Part shown: piece by piece, positions 22,736 through 32,035 of the stretch
Layout of the letters: each line of letters opens with the position of its first letter
How positions within the stretch are numbered: the stretch's first letter is position 1
From: Silene noctiflora
Taxonomy: Eukaryota; Streptophyta; Magnoliopsida; Caryophyllales; Caryophyllaceae
DNA: 32,035 nt
Direction: 5' to 3'
Assembly (NCBI GenBank): GCA_009801015.1
Contig: VHZZ01001716.1
Coordinates: forward strand, 71,217 to 103,251
Notes under the pieces: model-generated
The model's database searches: none
Told to the model about the DNA's origin: nothing
What the model saw: only the letters and a program-made list of their open reading frames with translations
Program-made: the position numbers and the translations under genes

Positions 22736-23004
22736 GTGAAGCCACCATTTTGTTACCTAGTTGTCCTAATCCAACTATCCCAAATCCCAATTCACTAAAA
22801 ACTCTTTGTTTTCTTCTTTCTTTATTTTTGACTTGATTTTCTCTTCCACCATTTTGTTACCTATTTTATGCATCAACAAAAACAATTTCACATTTGTGTA
22901 TGGTGGTGGTCTAATGGCCATAACTTGAGTACATGGTGCTCCAAGGTCCAAGGTATAGTCCAAATAATACATAAAGAGTATTTGTTTGGTATATTATTTT
23001 TCTT
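22736..23004 (-). promoter_or_regulatory. Short upstream region of the NFRKB-like gene with an 18-bp direct repeat
   Basis: Only about 270 bp separate the presumed leader from the TIR element at 23,005. CCACCATTTTGTTACCTA occurs at 22742-22759 and again at 22846-22863. No TATA box could be assigned with confidence. Confidence 0.4.
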
Positions 23005-23859
23005 GGGTCCTAATTTTCGCAGTACACATTTTATTCAACACAGTACACTGTTGACAATTTTACCCCTCCCATTTTCCCTATCTAACCCCTCTCACTCAAA
23101 TTTTCTCTCTCATGTCAAATTCATATTAATTCATCTCAATTTTTCTCAAATATCAAATATCAAATTTTAACGATTTATGCGACATCGGGATAGGGCCGGT
23201 CGTCGGCCTGGACTACGTACAAGAACATGTACTGCATGAGAAACTTAATGTCGATAATCAAATTCTAACCAATGAGAAATTGTACTGCAAGAACATTCAT
23301 ATTTACATGTTCTGCATGAGAAACTTGTAACCAATGTCGATAATCAATTTGTACTGCATTCAACAATATTGTATAATCATTCAACAATATTGTATAATTG
23401 TTCAATTTGTACTGCCATTCCAACCACGCCCTACCCTACCGTCGACGACCTAACCCTACCGCCGCACTCGTCTCGCCGTCATCCCAGACACGCCCTACCC
23501 TACCGCCGGTGACAGACCATTCCAGCCACGCCCTACAACTGACTTTCACCGTTGCTATTTTTTATACCCATTAATTAAGTTACACCCTAAACCCTAATTA
23601 AAAAAGAAACTAAATTACAAAAAATATTACAATTAATAAGTAATATAGGATTAACGAATTAATTACCTGTTCGTCACTTGAATAATCGTTCATAATTGAA
23701 GAATTTTAATTTATATTCGAAGATGGTTAAGGTTTCAGTATTAGAGAGAAGGGAGAGAGAATTAGGTTTAATGTTTTTTTGGTGAAGGGCAAACAAATGG
23801 AAAGTTTGGTACAATAAGTACTATATTGAGTAAAAAACGTACTGCGAAAATAAATACCG
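23005..23859. mobile_element. Non-autonomous TIR DNA transposon, copy 2
   Basis: The left end is GGGTCCTAATTTTCGCAGTA with CACATTTTATTCAA following. The right end reverse-complements to CGGTATTTATTTTCGCAGTA with CGTTTTTTACTCAA. The flanks are TTTTTCTT and TTTTTTTT, compatible with an 8-bp duplication but of low complexity. The interior has short repeated blocks (CCACGCCCTACCCTACCG, TGTCGATAATCAA, CAACAATATTGTATAAT). It is the same family as 11,035-11,814. Confidence 0.75.
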
Positions 23860-24035
23860 TTTTTTTTATGACGAGATGACCCGTAGTCGTTCGAACAGGT
23901 TTGAAGTATTGAAGGCATAGACTCAGACCATAAGCACTCCATAAAATTACTCTTGGGGAGGCTTGAACCTGAGTTCCATGATAATTTCACCCACATTTTA
24001 ACGACTAAACTCCATCTTTGCGGGCTTGTTTCGTA
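23860..24035 (-). mobile_element. tRNA-derived SINE-like sequence
   Basis: The minus strand holds GGTTCAAGCCTCC (23957-23969), a good RNA polymerase III B-box. A weak A-box-like stretch lies about 35-45 bp upstream. The minus strand runs on to CGTCATAAAAAAAA, an A-rich tail that touches the end of the TIR element. Only the B-box is convincing, and the start is approximate. Confidence 0.45.
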
Positions 24036-24083
24036 CCTTCATATTATATTATATGTAATGGTGGATGATTTTTACACGTAATT

Positions 24084-24170
24084 GATTTTCGCATTACGTT
24101 TTTTATTTAATACTGGTACTTTTGTGCACTCCTTTTTATTCACATATCTCTAATTAAAATAAAATCTAAA
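24084..24170. repeat. Lone end of the same TIR transposon family
   Basis: GATTTTCGCATTACGTTTTT followed by TATTTAATACTGGTAC resembles the outer 45 bp of the elements at 11,035 and 23,005. No matching right end was found, so this is a fragment. Confidence 0.5.
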
Positions 24171-24765
24171 TCTACTTCTCTAAATTACTAAATCATATAT
24201 ATCACCTTTCAAATCAATCAGTTTTCTTAAATTATGGATGATAATTTGAATGTGGAACAAATTTTAGCTTTGTTAATTTCAAATTACTGATCGAATGAAG
24301 GTTTTTTTTCATATTCGTCGATGAATGGGCTAGACGACGTGAGCCACCGAAAGAGGGAGCAAAACGACGTCGCCCATGGAGTGGCATGAAGTAGAGAAGG
24401 GGGATGTTAGGTGGTAAGGGAGGGATGGAGCTGGGGGCGTGACGAGTTGGTGGAAGAAGACATCGTTGATGCTCACTTGTGATTAATGATAGATGACAAT
24501 GGGGGCATAGAAATGGGTGGTGGTGGTGGACTGGTTCTAGAGGAAGTATTTTTGTTTAATAGTTTGCATTATATAATAGGGGATAATAAATGAGTTTATT
24601 TTATTATTACTTTATACACAATTCATTATTTTAGTCCAACACAACGTATTAAATTTTACTAATCTTGGCCTCATTGTGCGCAACACACTAAAATTTGTGA
24701 GCTTAGTTGGTGTATATACCCGTATCCGTCGATATTGAAATTTATAGAGATCCCGCCTAACACCT
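24171..24765. other. Unassigned stretch
   Basis: AT-rich with a GC-richer middle (24,310-24,540) containing GGTGGTGGTGG runs. It may be the inside of a decayed TIR element. No gene was recognised. Confidence 0.3.
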
Positions 24766-27700
24766 GATGATGATAGGACACATGTCTATTTACACAACTC
24801 GTTAATGGATTCCGTTTTGTGATGTAAGACGGGTAATATTTGACGGTTTTATAATTTAAATGAAATTTAAATTATTTGTTTTTATTTTGAAATAAATGAA
24901 ATTTATTTCATCGACTTTTGTATTTTTCGAGTTTATTTAAAATTTAAAGCTTTTATAGTTTATTTGAAAAATGAATTATTTCAAAGTTTTTATTTTAAGC
25001 TTATTTGAAAAATAAAATGTGTGACATTTACGATTTACGGCTTTTTTATTTAATTTGAAAAATTAAATTTAAAGCGACTTTTGAGACGGTTTTTAACTCG
25101 TTTTTGGAGCAAACTTGGCACGAAACCCAAGAGGCTCACGTGGCCCAACCTCTCCTCACTTGGTCCAGGGTTCGACTCCCCCATACACCACTCATCACCT
25201 TCCTTTTTTCCCTCCCAAACCCGACACAAATAACAAACCCAAGCAGCCCATTCCGTTCCCTGTTTTCACGAGCTCAAACTCAACTCAAACACCAGCCAAC
25301 CTGACGCTCACTTAGCCTAGACCACACCCAGTACCTAGCCCACTACCCCAACTCTCATCCTAGCCCAGACCACCACCAAACCCAAGCCAAAAACCAGCCC
25401 AAACAACCCGCACCCATACCCTGTTTTGAGCGCCCAAAAACAAGAGGTTTTCGAGTCCTCATTTCGAGCCCCACTCCAACCATTTCCCTCCTCCTTTTCC
25501 CTTGCTTATTCCCCAAGTATAGAAAAATATTTTCCCCATACAACCAGCTCACAAAACCTCTCAAAAAACCGAAAGAATATCCTCCCATATCCTTTCCAAA
25601 ACCGACTCAAATTCCATTCAAACACAATATCTCGCTTCTAATCATTTTTCCTCTCCGCAAGAAAGATATTTAGCCTCCCCCAACAATATATAACCGAGCT
25701 ACCTAACCCTAGAGCACCCTACCCTTCATGCCCTATACAAACCCGTCTCACTTCACAAGTGAGATAGACAATTTTTTCCTCTCAAAACCATACTTCTTGC
25801 CTCTTAATCCCCACGTAAAAAGTCTCCATAATCTCCTTTCAAACCCGGAAATCAAGTACCGAGTTCATACAAGGAATTAGACGAACATTAGAGCATCAGT
25901 TTGCTCTCATTTTCGTGTTTTTCCAAGTCTTGGACAATCACTGTTCTCGTCTGTTTTTCGTTGTTTTTAAATCATTTTTGTCTATTTTTTTGTTATAGTT
26001 TTAAAACATGGAGTACCATGATTCCATAACATCTTTTAAAACTAAAAACCGTTGAGAAACGAAGTCACAATCGTCAATTGAAAATCACCGCACAAAGTGC
26101 AAAACCGCGAAATTGTTTTGTTTGTTTTCGAAATTATTTCGTTTTAGAAAATCAATTTGTTTAAAAATCATCAACGACGCGCCTTCTATTAACAATTGCA
26201 TACGGGATCCCGAGTGGTGTCTAAATTTACATGTAAGTTGAGGGTGCAAAATAATCCCGTCTCTTCCCTTTCTCTTTATCATTTGTCTCGGCCCATGGTC
26301 ATCTTATTCTCGTTTTTGTCTTGTTTATTAATTATCGTCTAATTTACTAATTTATAATAATGTTGATGGTGATTATGTTCTGTTTAGGATTGGATTATAT
26401 TTTTGATCACATGTTTGTTTTTATTTATGACTTTAACATGCTAATTAAATTAATTCAAGTTATGACGTAATTTGAATCGATTTACATGTTTAAATGCGCA
26501 CATCTTGACCAAAGATAAACATGAGTTTTATAATGAAAATTTAGTTGATTAAAATGAAGTTTTAATTAATTTAGTTTTAGTTCATATAATTTAATGACTT
26601 GTTTTGATTTTAATTATGAAATAGTTAAAATTGAACAACATGTTTGTTTATATCAATTCTAACATTGCAATAAATCGAGAGTGTAAAATCGGCACTTGGG
26701 TACTGATCTTATGATCCTCTTCCTAGTCAACGTGTCACTCGATTTGGTGTTATGTCGGTTTCGATATGTGTGTAATGTATAAATGCTTGCTCATGTTTTG
26801 TATCATATATGTTTATTATGCGTTTAAATTGATCTTTCATAATTTGATCTAAAATTTGTAGAATACAATTTCAATGAATTAGACATTCATAGGTCATACA
26901 TGCACTTTCACATAGGAATTAAATGATATGCTTTAAAAGTTTAAATGAATTCATCTTTCTCTTATGACGATTTCTCGCTAGTTGAAATGCACGTGCTTAG
27001 CATCCGTTTCATGACACTCGATGACTAGAATAGCCATTTTTGACACCATGTAGTCGTGTACATGCCTCGGCCATCGTGCCAATTTCACTCGTTCAAAATG
27101 TTTGTTTGTTTAATTATTGCGGTCTATTTCAATTGTAAATGTAATTAATCGTTGTAATTTATTGTAATCATTTTAAGTCGATTTAATTTACTTTAAGGGT
27201 CATGTTTGTCTCCTTTTAGTTTATGTCAAAAATGCATTTACAAAACCTTTGTTTAATTAGTTAAAAATCGAAGTATTTTACTAATTAAACCAAAGCGAAT
27301 GTGCAACTAGATAAGTGAAGATGTGGTCAAGGACGAAGTCCATGTGAGCCATGACCTTATCTTTTGCACAAATTTTGAAGTCTAGAATAGACTAGTGTAT
27401 GTCGCGTCTCTTTAGCAATTGTAATTAGATCGAGTTGTATTCAATTCAACTGTTTGCATATCGAGTCGACGGGGATCGTCTGGGTTGTAATATATAGTTC
27501 CCCAATTTCTCCCCCCTAAGCCATGTCGTGATTGTTTGCTTAATATAGTTAAATAAACCTCACATGCTAAAACAACTTGAACAAAGTAGTTTAATGCATT
27601 AAACGATTAGAAACTATGCTTACATGCTAGGATTAAAATTGTGTTTGCACTTTTATACAACGATTATAGTCTTATCCAATTAGTCATCATAGTCTTAAGT

Positions 27701-27810
27701 AGAGGTCGTTGTTTACAACAGGCGGGGGTAGATGTCTTATTAACGGACTTCCCATCACGTACCCTCACAACGAATCCAATCACTTTTGGTTTCCGAATTT
27801 CCTCAAATTC
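24766..27810 (+). mobile_element. Probable long LTR (Tat/Ogre/Retand-like) without coding region
   Basis: There is about 3 kb with no credible ORF. A possible start is TGATGATGATAGGACACATG (24,766). Promoter-like AATATATAA is at 25,684-25,692 after a C-rich stretch. The right side reads TTCGGTGGCTACTCC (27,808-27,822), which resembles the LTR end and tRNA-Arg-type primer site (TGGCGACTCC) of Tat-group elements, with a mismatch. No gag follows. Boundaries and class are inference. Confidence 0.35.
25684..25692 (+). promoter_or_regulatory. TATA-box-like site in the probable LTR
   Basis: AATATATAA followed by CCGAGCTACC. It stands in the only strongly TATA-like context of this otherwise C-rich segment and could be the LTR promoter. 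Confidence 0.3.
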
Positions 27811-27822
27811 GGTGGCTACTCC

Positions 27823-28095
27823 AAACATTTTTTCAAAATTCTCGTGGATGACCGATTTCACCGATTTCCCACATCCACAGTTGGTGATGCAAGTGGTGGT
27901 GATGGTGGCAGGTGAGGGCCAAAAATAGTGGTGAACAGTGGTAATGGCGGGCAATACTAGAAGGCGGGTGGTTGACGGTGATGGGTGAGAGAGTAGATGG
28001 AGAATCGAGTGAATAACTAATGAAGCTAAAATAAGATGAGGAAATGGGAGGGGTAATATTGTCAAGCACTCTGATGAATCATATTTATACATACT
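27823..28095 (-). repeat. Decayed TIR-family fragment
   Basis: The minus strand at about 28,040-28,070 reads TTGACAATATTACCCCTCCC, then ATTTCC, closely like TTGACAATTTTACCCCTCCC inside the left end of the element at 23,005. The neighbouring GGTGGTGATGG-rich sequence may be its interior. No ends were found. Confidence 0.4.
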
Positions 28096-28099
28096 TTTA

Positions 28100-28477
28100 T
28101 GACTCCCTTTAAGTCGTTTTTGATGTGATTTTCGTGCTAATTACATTATTTATATGCCTTTTACATTAGAATGTCGATACTGCCTCTATTTGGTGTTTAA
28201 ATGCAGGAATGACGCATTTATGAAGTAAATGAGTAAAGTGGAGCACTGCGGAGTTAGCATGACGAAATACACAAAGCATGGCAAGGAAATCCAGAAAAAT
28301 GGAAGATAAGAAGTGAAGATTGCGCGAAAGAAAGCTAAGAAGTGTGCATACTCGATCATTTGCTACGGTATTTTAATCTTTCTTCAATTATTATTCAATC
28401 TTGTTATTCAATTGCTCAATTGTTCTTATTACATGCTTTTAATTATGTCTNCTATTATTATTATTATTATTATTATT

Positions 28478-28561
<84 letters not shown>

Positions 28562-29161
28562 AATTCTCTTATCGTGAGTATCTAATCACTTCATCTAGGG
28601 TAAAGGGGATTTAGGTTGATTAGAAGGGGGTTAATGATTTAATTGTTAGTAATATCGCATGAATTATCATTTGATTATTGTTCTTCTTCTAGTTATTTGA
28701 TTTAGGCCTGAATTGATAATTAGTCTAGCAATTTAATACTTTCACCGATCGGGTTAGAATTAATATAGGTTGCGATAATCAGATAGGTAAGGTTTAATTA
28801 TAGCGATTGCATGTTAAACTGAATCTAAAGGGAATAATTGAATCGACTGATCTTGTGACCTTAGGTAATTCGATTGACCTTATAATTAATTAAATTACAT
28901 CCCCAGATGATTGACCTAGTGAACTTGATCCCTAGACCTTTTAATTATATTTGTTACAACTTTATTTTACATTGCAGTTAGTTTATAGAAACCAAACAAA
29001 CCAAATCTTCTAGAAACTGTTACTTTGAGACGAACTTTAATATTAGCAAATTGAATAATTACCGCCTCCGTGTGGATTCGATACTTGTCTTACCACTAGC
29101 TATTTTGTTAGTACCAAGTTAGGTTTACTTTGATTTAGGGGACGCGACTTTACCCTTATCA
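28100..29161 (+). repeat. 5' LTR (right part) of the Athila-like element
   Basis: It ends ...ACCCTTATCA two bases before the primer site, and CCGTGTGGATTCGATAC (about 29,066) is typical near the end of such LTRs. It contains a compound microsatellite and one ambiguous base (28451). The left end could not be fixed. Confidence 0.6.
28453..28561. repeat. Compound microsatellite (ATT)n(GTT)n
   Basis: About nine ATT units are followed by about 27 GTT units. The N at 28451 sits at its left edge and probably marks a base-calling problem. Translated products of this run are artefacts. Confidence 0.97.
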
Positions 29162-29163
29162 AA

Positions 29164-29183
29164 TTTGGCGTCGTTACCAGGGA
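29164..29183 (+). promoter_or_regulatory. Primer-binding site (tRNA-Asp type)
   Basis: TTGGCGTCGTTACCAGGGA is a mutated form of TGGCGCCGTTGCCGGGGA, the primer site of Athila-type elements, complementary to the 3' end of tRNA-Asp. It starts two bases after the LTR end. Confidence 0.85.
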
Positions 29184-29225
29184 GACAACTATTTTCTGTT
29201 TGCTTTTGTTTAGTTTATCTTTTAT

Positions 29226-29249
29226 CTCAAGGAACTTCAGTTCCTTGAG
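29226..29249 (+). other. Perfect 10-bp hairpin in the retroelement leader
   Basis: CTCAAGGAAC - TTCA - GTTCCTTGAG is a perfect stem with a 4-nt loop, placed between the primer site and the gag ATG (29283). Its position suits an RNA packaging or dimerisation signal. Function is inferred. Confidence 0.7.
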
Positions 29250-29282
29250 GCCGTTCTCATACTTTTCTTGTTAGTTTCGTGT

Positions 29283-30996
29283 ATGCCCAGGTCGATTAGG
29301 TCCGAGATCATACCATTAGATCCCGAGCCAGAGAAGACTTTCCGCTACAGAAGGAAGTTTCAAAGAAAAGTTGGTCAAGTAGAAAATTTGAGTATACTTG
29401 GCAATGACACTGAGCATTCAATTATTTCAGAAAATATGTCCTTCGAAGAGGACAACTTAATTTCTGACACCAACACTCCTATTCCTACAGTAATCAAGAT
29501 GCCTACATCAGCAAGCCACTCTGAGCCTACTTTGAATTCCATCCCAAAGGGATTCACGCTTCCTACCACCGATAAAGGTACTTTTGAAATTCGTCCATCT
29601 TACATCAACTTGGTGGAGCGAAACATGTTTGGAGTAAGAGCTGGAGAGGATCCTGCAAAGCACATGCAGAAATTTACTGATTATTGCTGCTCCATCCCTT
29701 TGACTGCGGGAGTAACTCAAGATCAAGTGAAGCAGGTTCTTTTTCCTTTTTCCCTGAGAGAGAGTGCAGCTGAATGGCTAAGAGATTTAGATATGGAGGC
29801 TTTGTCTATAACTGACTGGAATTCTTTAGCTCTTGCTTTCTACAAGAAATATTTCCCACCGCAGAAGACTAATGCTCTGTGAGGCCAAATTACAAGCTTT
29901 AAACAAGGGCCTTCTGAAAATTTGAATGAGGCGTGGGTACATTTCAAGAGATTGGTTCATTCAGTTCTCCATCATGTCTTTCAAAAGTGGTTCCTTTGCA
30001 ACCAGTTTTACAATGGGTTATACGATGTTCATAGAGCTCTCCTTGATTCTTCTTCAAATGGGAGATTTCAGAACAACACCAACGATTTTAACGCCTGGAA
30101 GTTGATCGACTAGATGGCTACTCACACTGCTGAGTATGGTAATCCAAGAGGAACTACAAGAGGGGGTGGTTCAGATAATGCCGATGTGGCCCAGCTGGAA
30201 GCTTTAACTGCCCAAATTGCAGAAAATGCATACATCTCAATCTTTGGGTAATAAGCAGATCGTTCATGTTATGGTTCAGCAAGAAGAGTCATGTGCCCGT
30301 TGTGGTGTTGATGGTCATACTGTCGTTGAGTGCATGAGCACGATAGAGCAAGTTAATGCATTTCGGTCTTGTAGGAAAGGTAATCCCTTCTCCAACTTTT
30401 GTAATGAAAGGACCAAAGAGCATCCATACCTCCAGTGGAGAAGCCAGAATGTGCAAAAACCGCAACCACAGCAGCAACAGCCTAATTCAAATTATATGAT
30501 TCCTCAAAACCGAGGCAATTAACAGGGTGGTTACAATAGACAGAACCAAGGAGGCAATCAATTTAATACTCAGCGTCAACAACAGTTTCAGCCATTGCAA
30601 CCTCCTCCACAAGCTCCAAGTAATGATATGGCAGAGATGAAGGCTATGTTGCAATAAAGTTTGTTGATTCAGCAGAAACAAACAGCTCAAATTTCTGAGC
30701 TTATAGCCCATAACAAGATGTTGGACACGCAAGTTGCTCAGTTGGCAGTCTAAAATCCTTCAAAGCAACCCGGCAACCTTCCTCCTCAAGAAAAATAAGC
30801 TCAGGAACAAGCTAATGCAATTCATCTGAGGAGCGTTATTACTTATCAAGGCCCGGAGATGCCTACAGATGAGGATGAGATACCCTACATGCATCTCAAG
30901 GGATTGGGTAATTTGGAGCTAAGCGGTGACGAGAAAGAAAAAAAGACTACTGAAAAACAAAGCCAGAAAAAGGCAAAGAAATTGACGCTGAAGTGA
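29283..30996 (+). pseudogene. gag: Broken gag of the Athila-like element
   Basis: ATG 29283 opens MPRSIRSEIIPLDPEPEKTF. The gag core has FEIRPSYINLVERNMFGV, GEDPAKHMQKFTDYC, LFPFSLRESAAEWL and FYKKYFPPQKTNAL, then stop TGA 29880. The same frame continues with LNEAWVHFKRLVHSV and QFYNGLYDVHRALLD to TAG 30111. Near 30,222 a frameshift leads to a CCHC zinc knuckle, CARCGVDGHTVVEC (about 30,291-30,332), which is intact, and a Gln/Asn-rich tail. Stops follow at 30520, 30655, 30751, 30796 and 30994. Every stop is one C-to-T change away from Gln or Arg. Gag forms the virus-like particle in living elements; this copy cannot. Confidence 0.9.
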
Positions 30997-30998
30997 AT

Positions 30999-31095
30999 AC
31001 TCGATCGAGTGGTGATGGACTCGATCGAGTATCCACTGCTGAGACTTAAGATATTTCTGAGAATGGGATACTCGATCGAGTCCACTCGATCGAGT
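30999..31095. repeat. Four perfect ACTCGATCGAGT palindromes at the gag-protease junction
   Basis: Copies start at 30999, 31019, 31070 and 31084, all exact 12-mers. They lie in the linker between gag and protease, where the motif reads as TRSS, LDRV or YSIE by frame. The frame changes across this stretch. Confidence 0.93.
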
Positions 31096-31586
31096 AACCC
31101 CTCTGGTGGATGACGGTGTTTCAAAAACTCCGAGTAAAGCAAAAGAAGTCGCGCCCATTATCATTGCACTACCTTTTCCCCACCGACAACATAAATCTAA
31201 GCTTTACAAGAAGTTCGGGAGGTTCATGGCAGTAGTAAAGAATTTTCAATTGAGTGTACCGTTTACCGAACTGATCACTCAAGTGCCGGCTTATGCGAGG
31301 TTTATGAACGAGATTTTGACAAGGAAGCGATCTTTCGACGAAGTGGAGACGGTTGTATTCACTCATAAGTGTATTGTCGTGATACAAGCTAATTTACCAT
31401 TAAAACTAAAGGATCCAAGGAGTTTTTCTATTCCCTGTCATATTGGTCATCTTTCTATTAGTAAAGCTCTTTGTAATTTAGGAGCTAGTGTTAGTGCTAT
31501 ACCGTACTCTATATGTAAAAAGCTTAATATGGGTCAACTTAATGTTACTAATATGACCTTACAAATGGTTGACCGATCTGTTAAAC
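31061..31586 (+). pseudogene. Retroviral-type aspartic protease fragment of the Athila-like element
   Basis: The frame opens after TGA 31058. It has KLYKKFGRFMAVVKNFQLSV, PFTELITQVPAYARFMNEIL and SFSIPCHIGHLSISKALC, a region common to Athila/Tat elements before pol. The expected catalytic DLGAS box reads NLGASVSAIPYS, with Asp changed to Asn (AAT, 31475-31477), which would abolish activity. The frame ends in a stop formed by the inserted LTR (CTG TAA, 31586-31591). RT and later domains are not in the window. Confidence 0.85.
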
Positions 31587-32035
31587 TGTAACACCCCCAT
31601 ACACTAAGGTGCCTTACCAAGACCACCTTAACATATATAGATGCTACCATCTCGGTTACCCGAGCCATATTATATCATAAGAGACCATTAAGAAACAACA
31701 TTTAAAGATTAAAGTTAAAGTGATACATATCCAAAGCCAAAACTCCTCAAGTGAGGTACAACTGTCTCAAAACCAAAATACTGAAAGTACTGAAACCAAA
31801 ACTATCATAAGACACAGCGGAGGACCATCTATAAGACTCAGTGGTGACTCCATCCTAAGCAACCCGCGAGCTATCCAAGGCATACATGTTAATCAACTGC
31901 TCACCATTCCCCAATGGATCACCACAGTTTTCAAAACACGTAAATGGGGTCAGTTACTGCATAACAAGATACAACAATACAATACAATACATCGTCACAT
32001 TCTTCCAACTCCACAATTTCTCCAAACACCTGACT
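31587..32035 (-). mobile_element. LTR type A insertion, runs off the window
   Basis: It starts TGTAACACCCCCATACACTA and matches the split LTR at 3465-3531/4815-5535 over its length (CATTAAGAAACAACATTTAA, AAAGTGATACATATCC, AGTGGTGACTCCATCC). By analogy with the left copy, whose TGTAACAC end is the end next to the tRNA-Met primer site, the element is on the minus strand. Whether it is a solo LTR or a full element cannot be told. Confidence 0.85.

Larger units (their letters stand above)
28100..31586 (+). mobile_element. Athila-like Ty3/gypsy retrotransposon, truncated by insertion
   Basis: In order: the end of a 5' LTR (to 29161), a tRNA-Asp-type primer site, a leader with a perfect hairpin, gag, and the start of the protease. 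Gag core and protease sequences are of the Athila/Tat kind. The element is cut at 31,587 by a type A LTR, so RT, RNase H, integrase, the envelope-like region and the 3' LTR are outside or lost. At least seven in-frame stops and two or more frameshifts make it dead. The left limit of the LTR is uncertain. Confidence 0.85.

Noticed and set aside
25104..25315. tRNA-like B-box (GGGTTCGACTCCCCC) and Pro-rich frames
   Set aside because: The B-box near 25,167 is good, but no A-box or cloverleaf could be formed. The Pro/Ser-rich frames follow from C-rich sequence in a probable LTR.
27641..28092. Open frames on both strands (95 and 142 codons)
   Set aside because: They span the end of the probable LTR and a decayed transposon fragment. 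The His-rich stretches come from GGT/GTG-type repeats.
28313..28585. Frames encoding Ile/Val or Tyr/Cys homopolymers
   Set aside because: They are produced by the ATT/GTT microsatellite.

Overview
This is a plant nuclear window, eudicot by its genes. It is AT-rich, dominated by decayed LTR retrotransposons and small DNA transposons, and holds one multi-exon gene with standard GT-AG introns. The density of nested Ty3/gypsy remnants suggests a large, repeat-rich genome. Caryophyllales is my guess from the style of the retroelements and is not proven here.

Layout: 1-5.5 kb is a minus-strand Ty3/gypsy element. It has a truncated RT, a protease and gag, a tRNA-Met primer-binding site, and an LTR (type A) that is split by a second, related LTR (type B). 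About 5.9-10.7 kb is a decayed F-box protein gene (only the F-box-associated half is seen). It is broken by two insertions: a solo LTR with a CATG-type target duplication, and a 2.3 kb processed retropseudogene of a TPR protein with a poly(A) tail and a perfect 16-bp target duplication. 11.0-11.8 kb is a TIR element. About 12.9-22.7 kb on the minus strand is an intact ten-exon gene (nine coding exons, 1,224 residues) for a plant NFRKB-like protein, a DEUBAD-domain subunit associated with the INO80 chromatin-remodelling complex. Its last exon carries a four-fold in-frame tandem repeat of about 100 residues, and a Stowaway-like MITE sits 7 nt inside one of its introns. 23.0-24.2 kb holds a second copy of the TIR element, a SINE-like sequence and a third TIR end. 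About 24.8-27.8 kb is probably a long non-coding LTR. About 28.1-31.6 kb is a plus-strand Athila-like element (LTR end, tRNA-Asp-type primer site, leader hairpin, gag, protease). It is cut at 31,587 by another type A LTR that runs off the window.

The only gene that looks functional is the NFRKB-like one. All other coding sequence is broken by stops, frameshifts, catalytic-residue changes or insertions. The most unusual signal is a 12-bp palindrome (ACTCGATCGAGT and core variants). It occurs in clusters in three retroelement contexts: the leader of the left gypsy element, LTR type B, and the gag-protease junction of the Athila-like element. A separate array of four GC-rich hairpin units lies in the solo LTR. 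No CRISPR array, rRNA gene or credible tRNA gene was seen.
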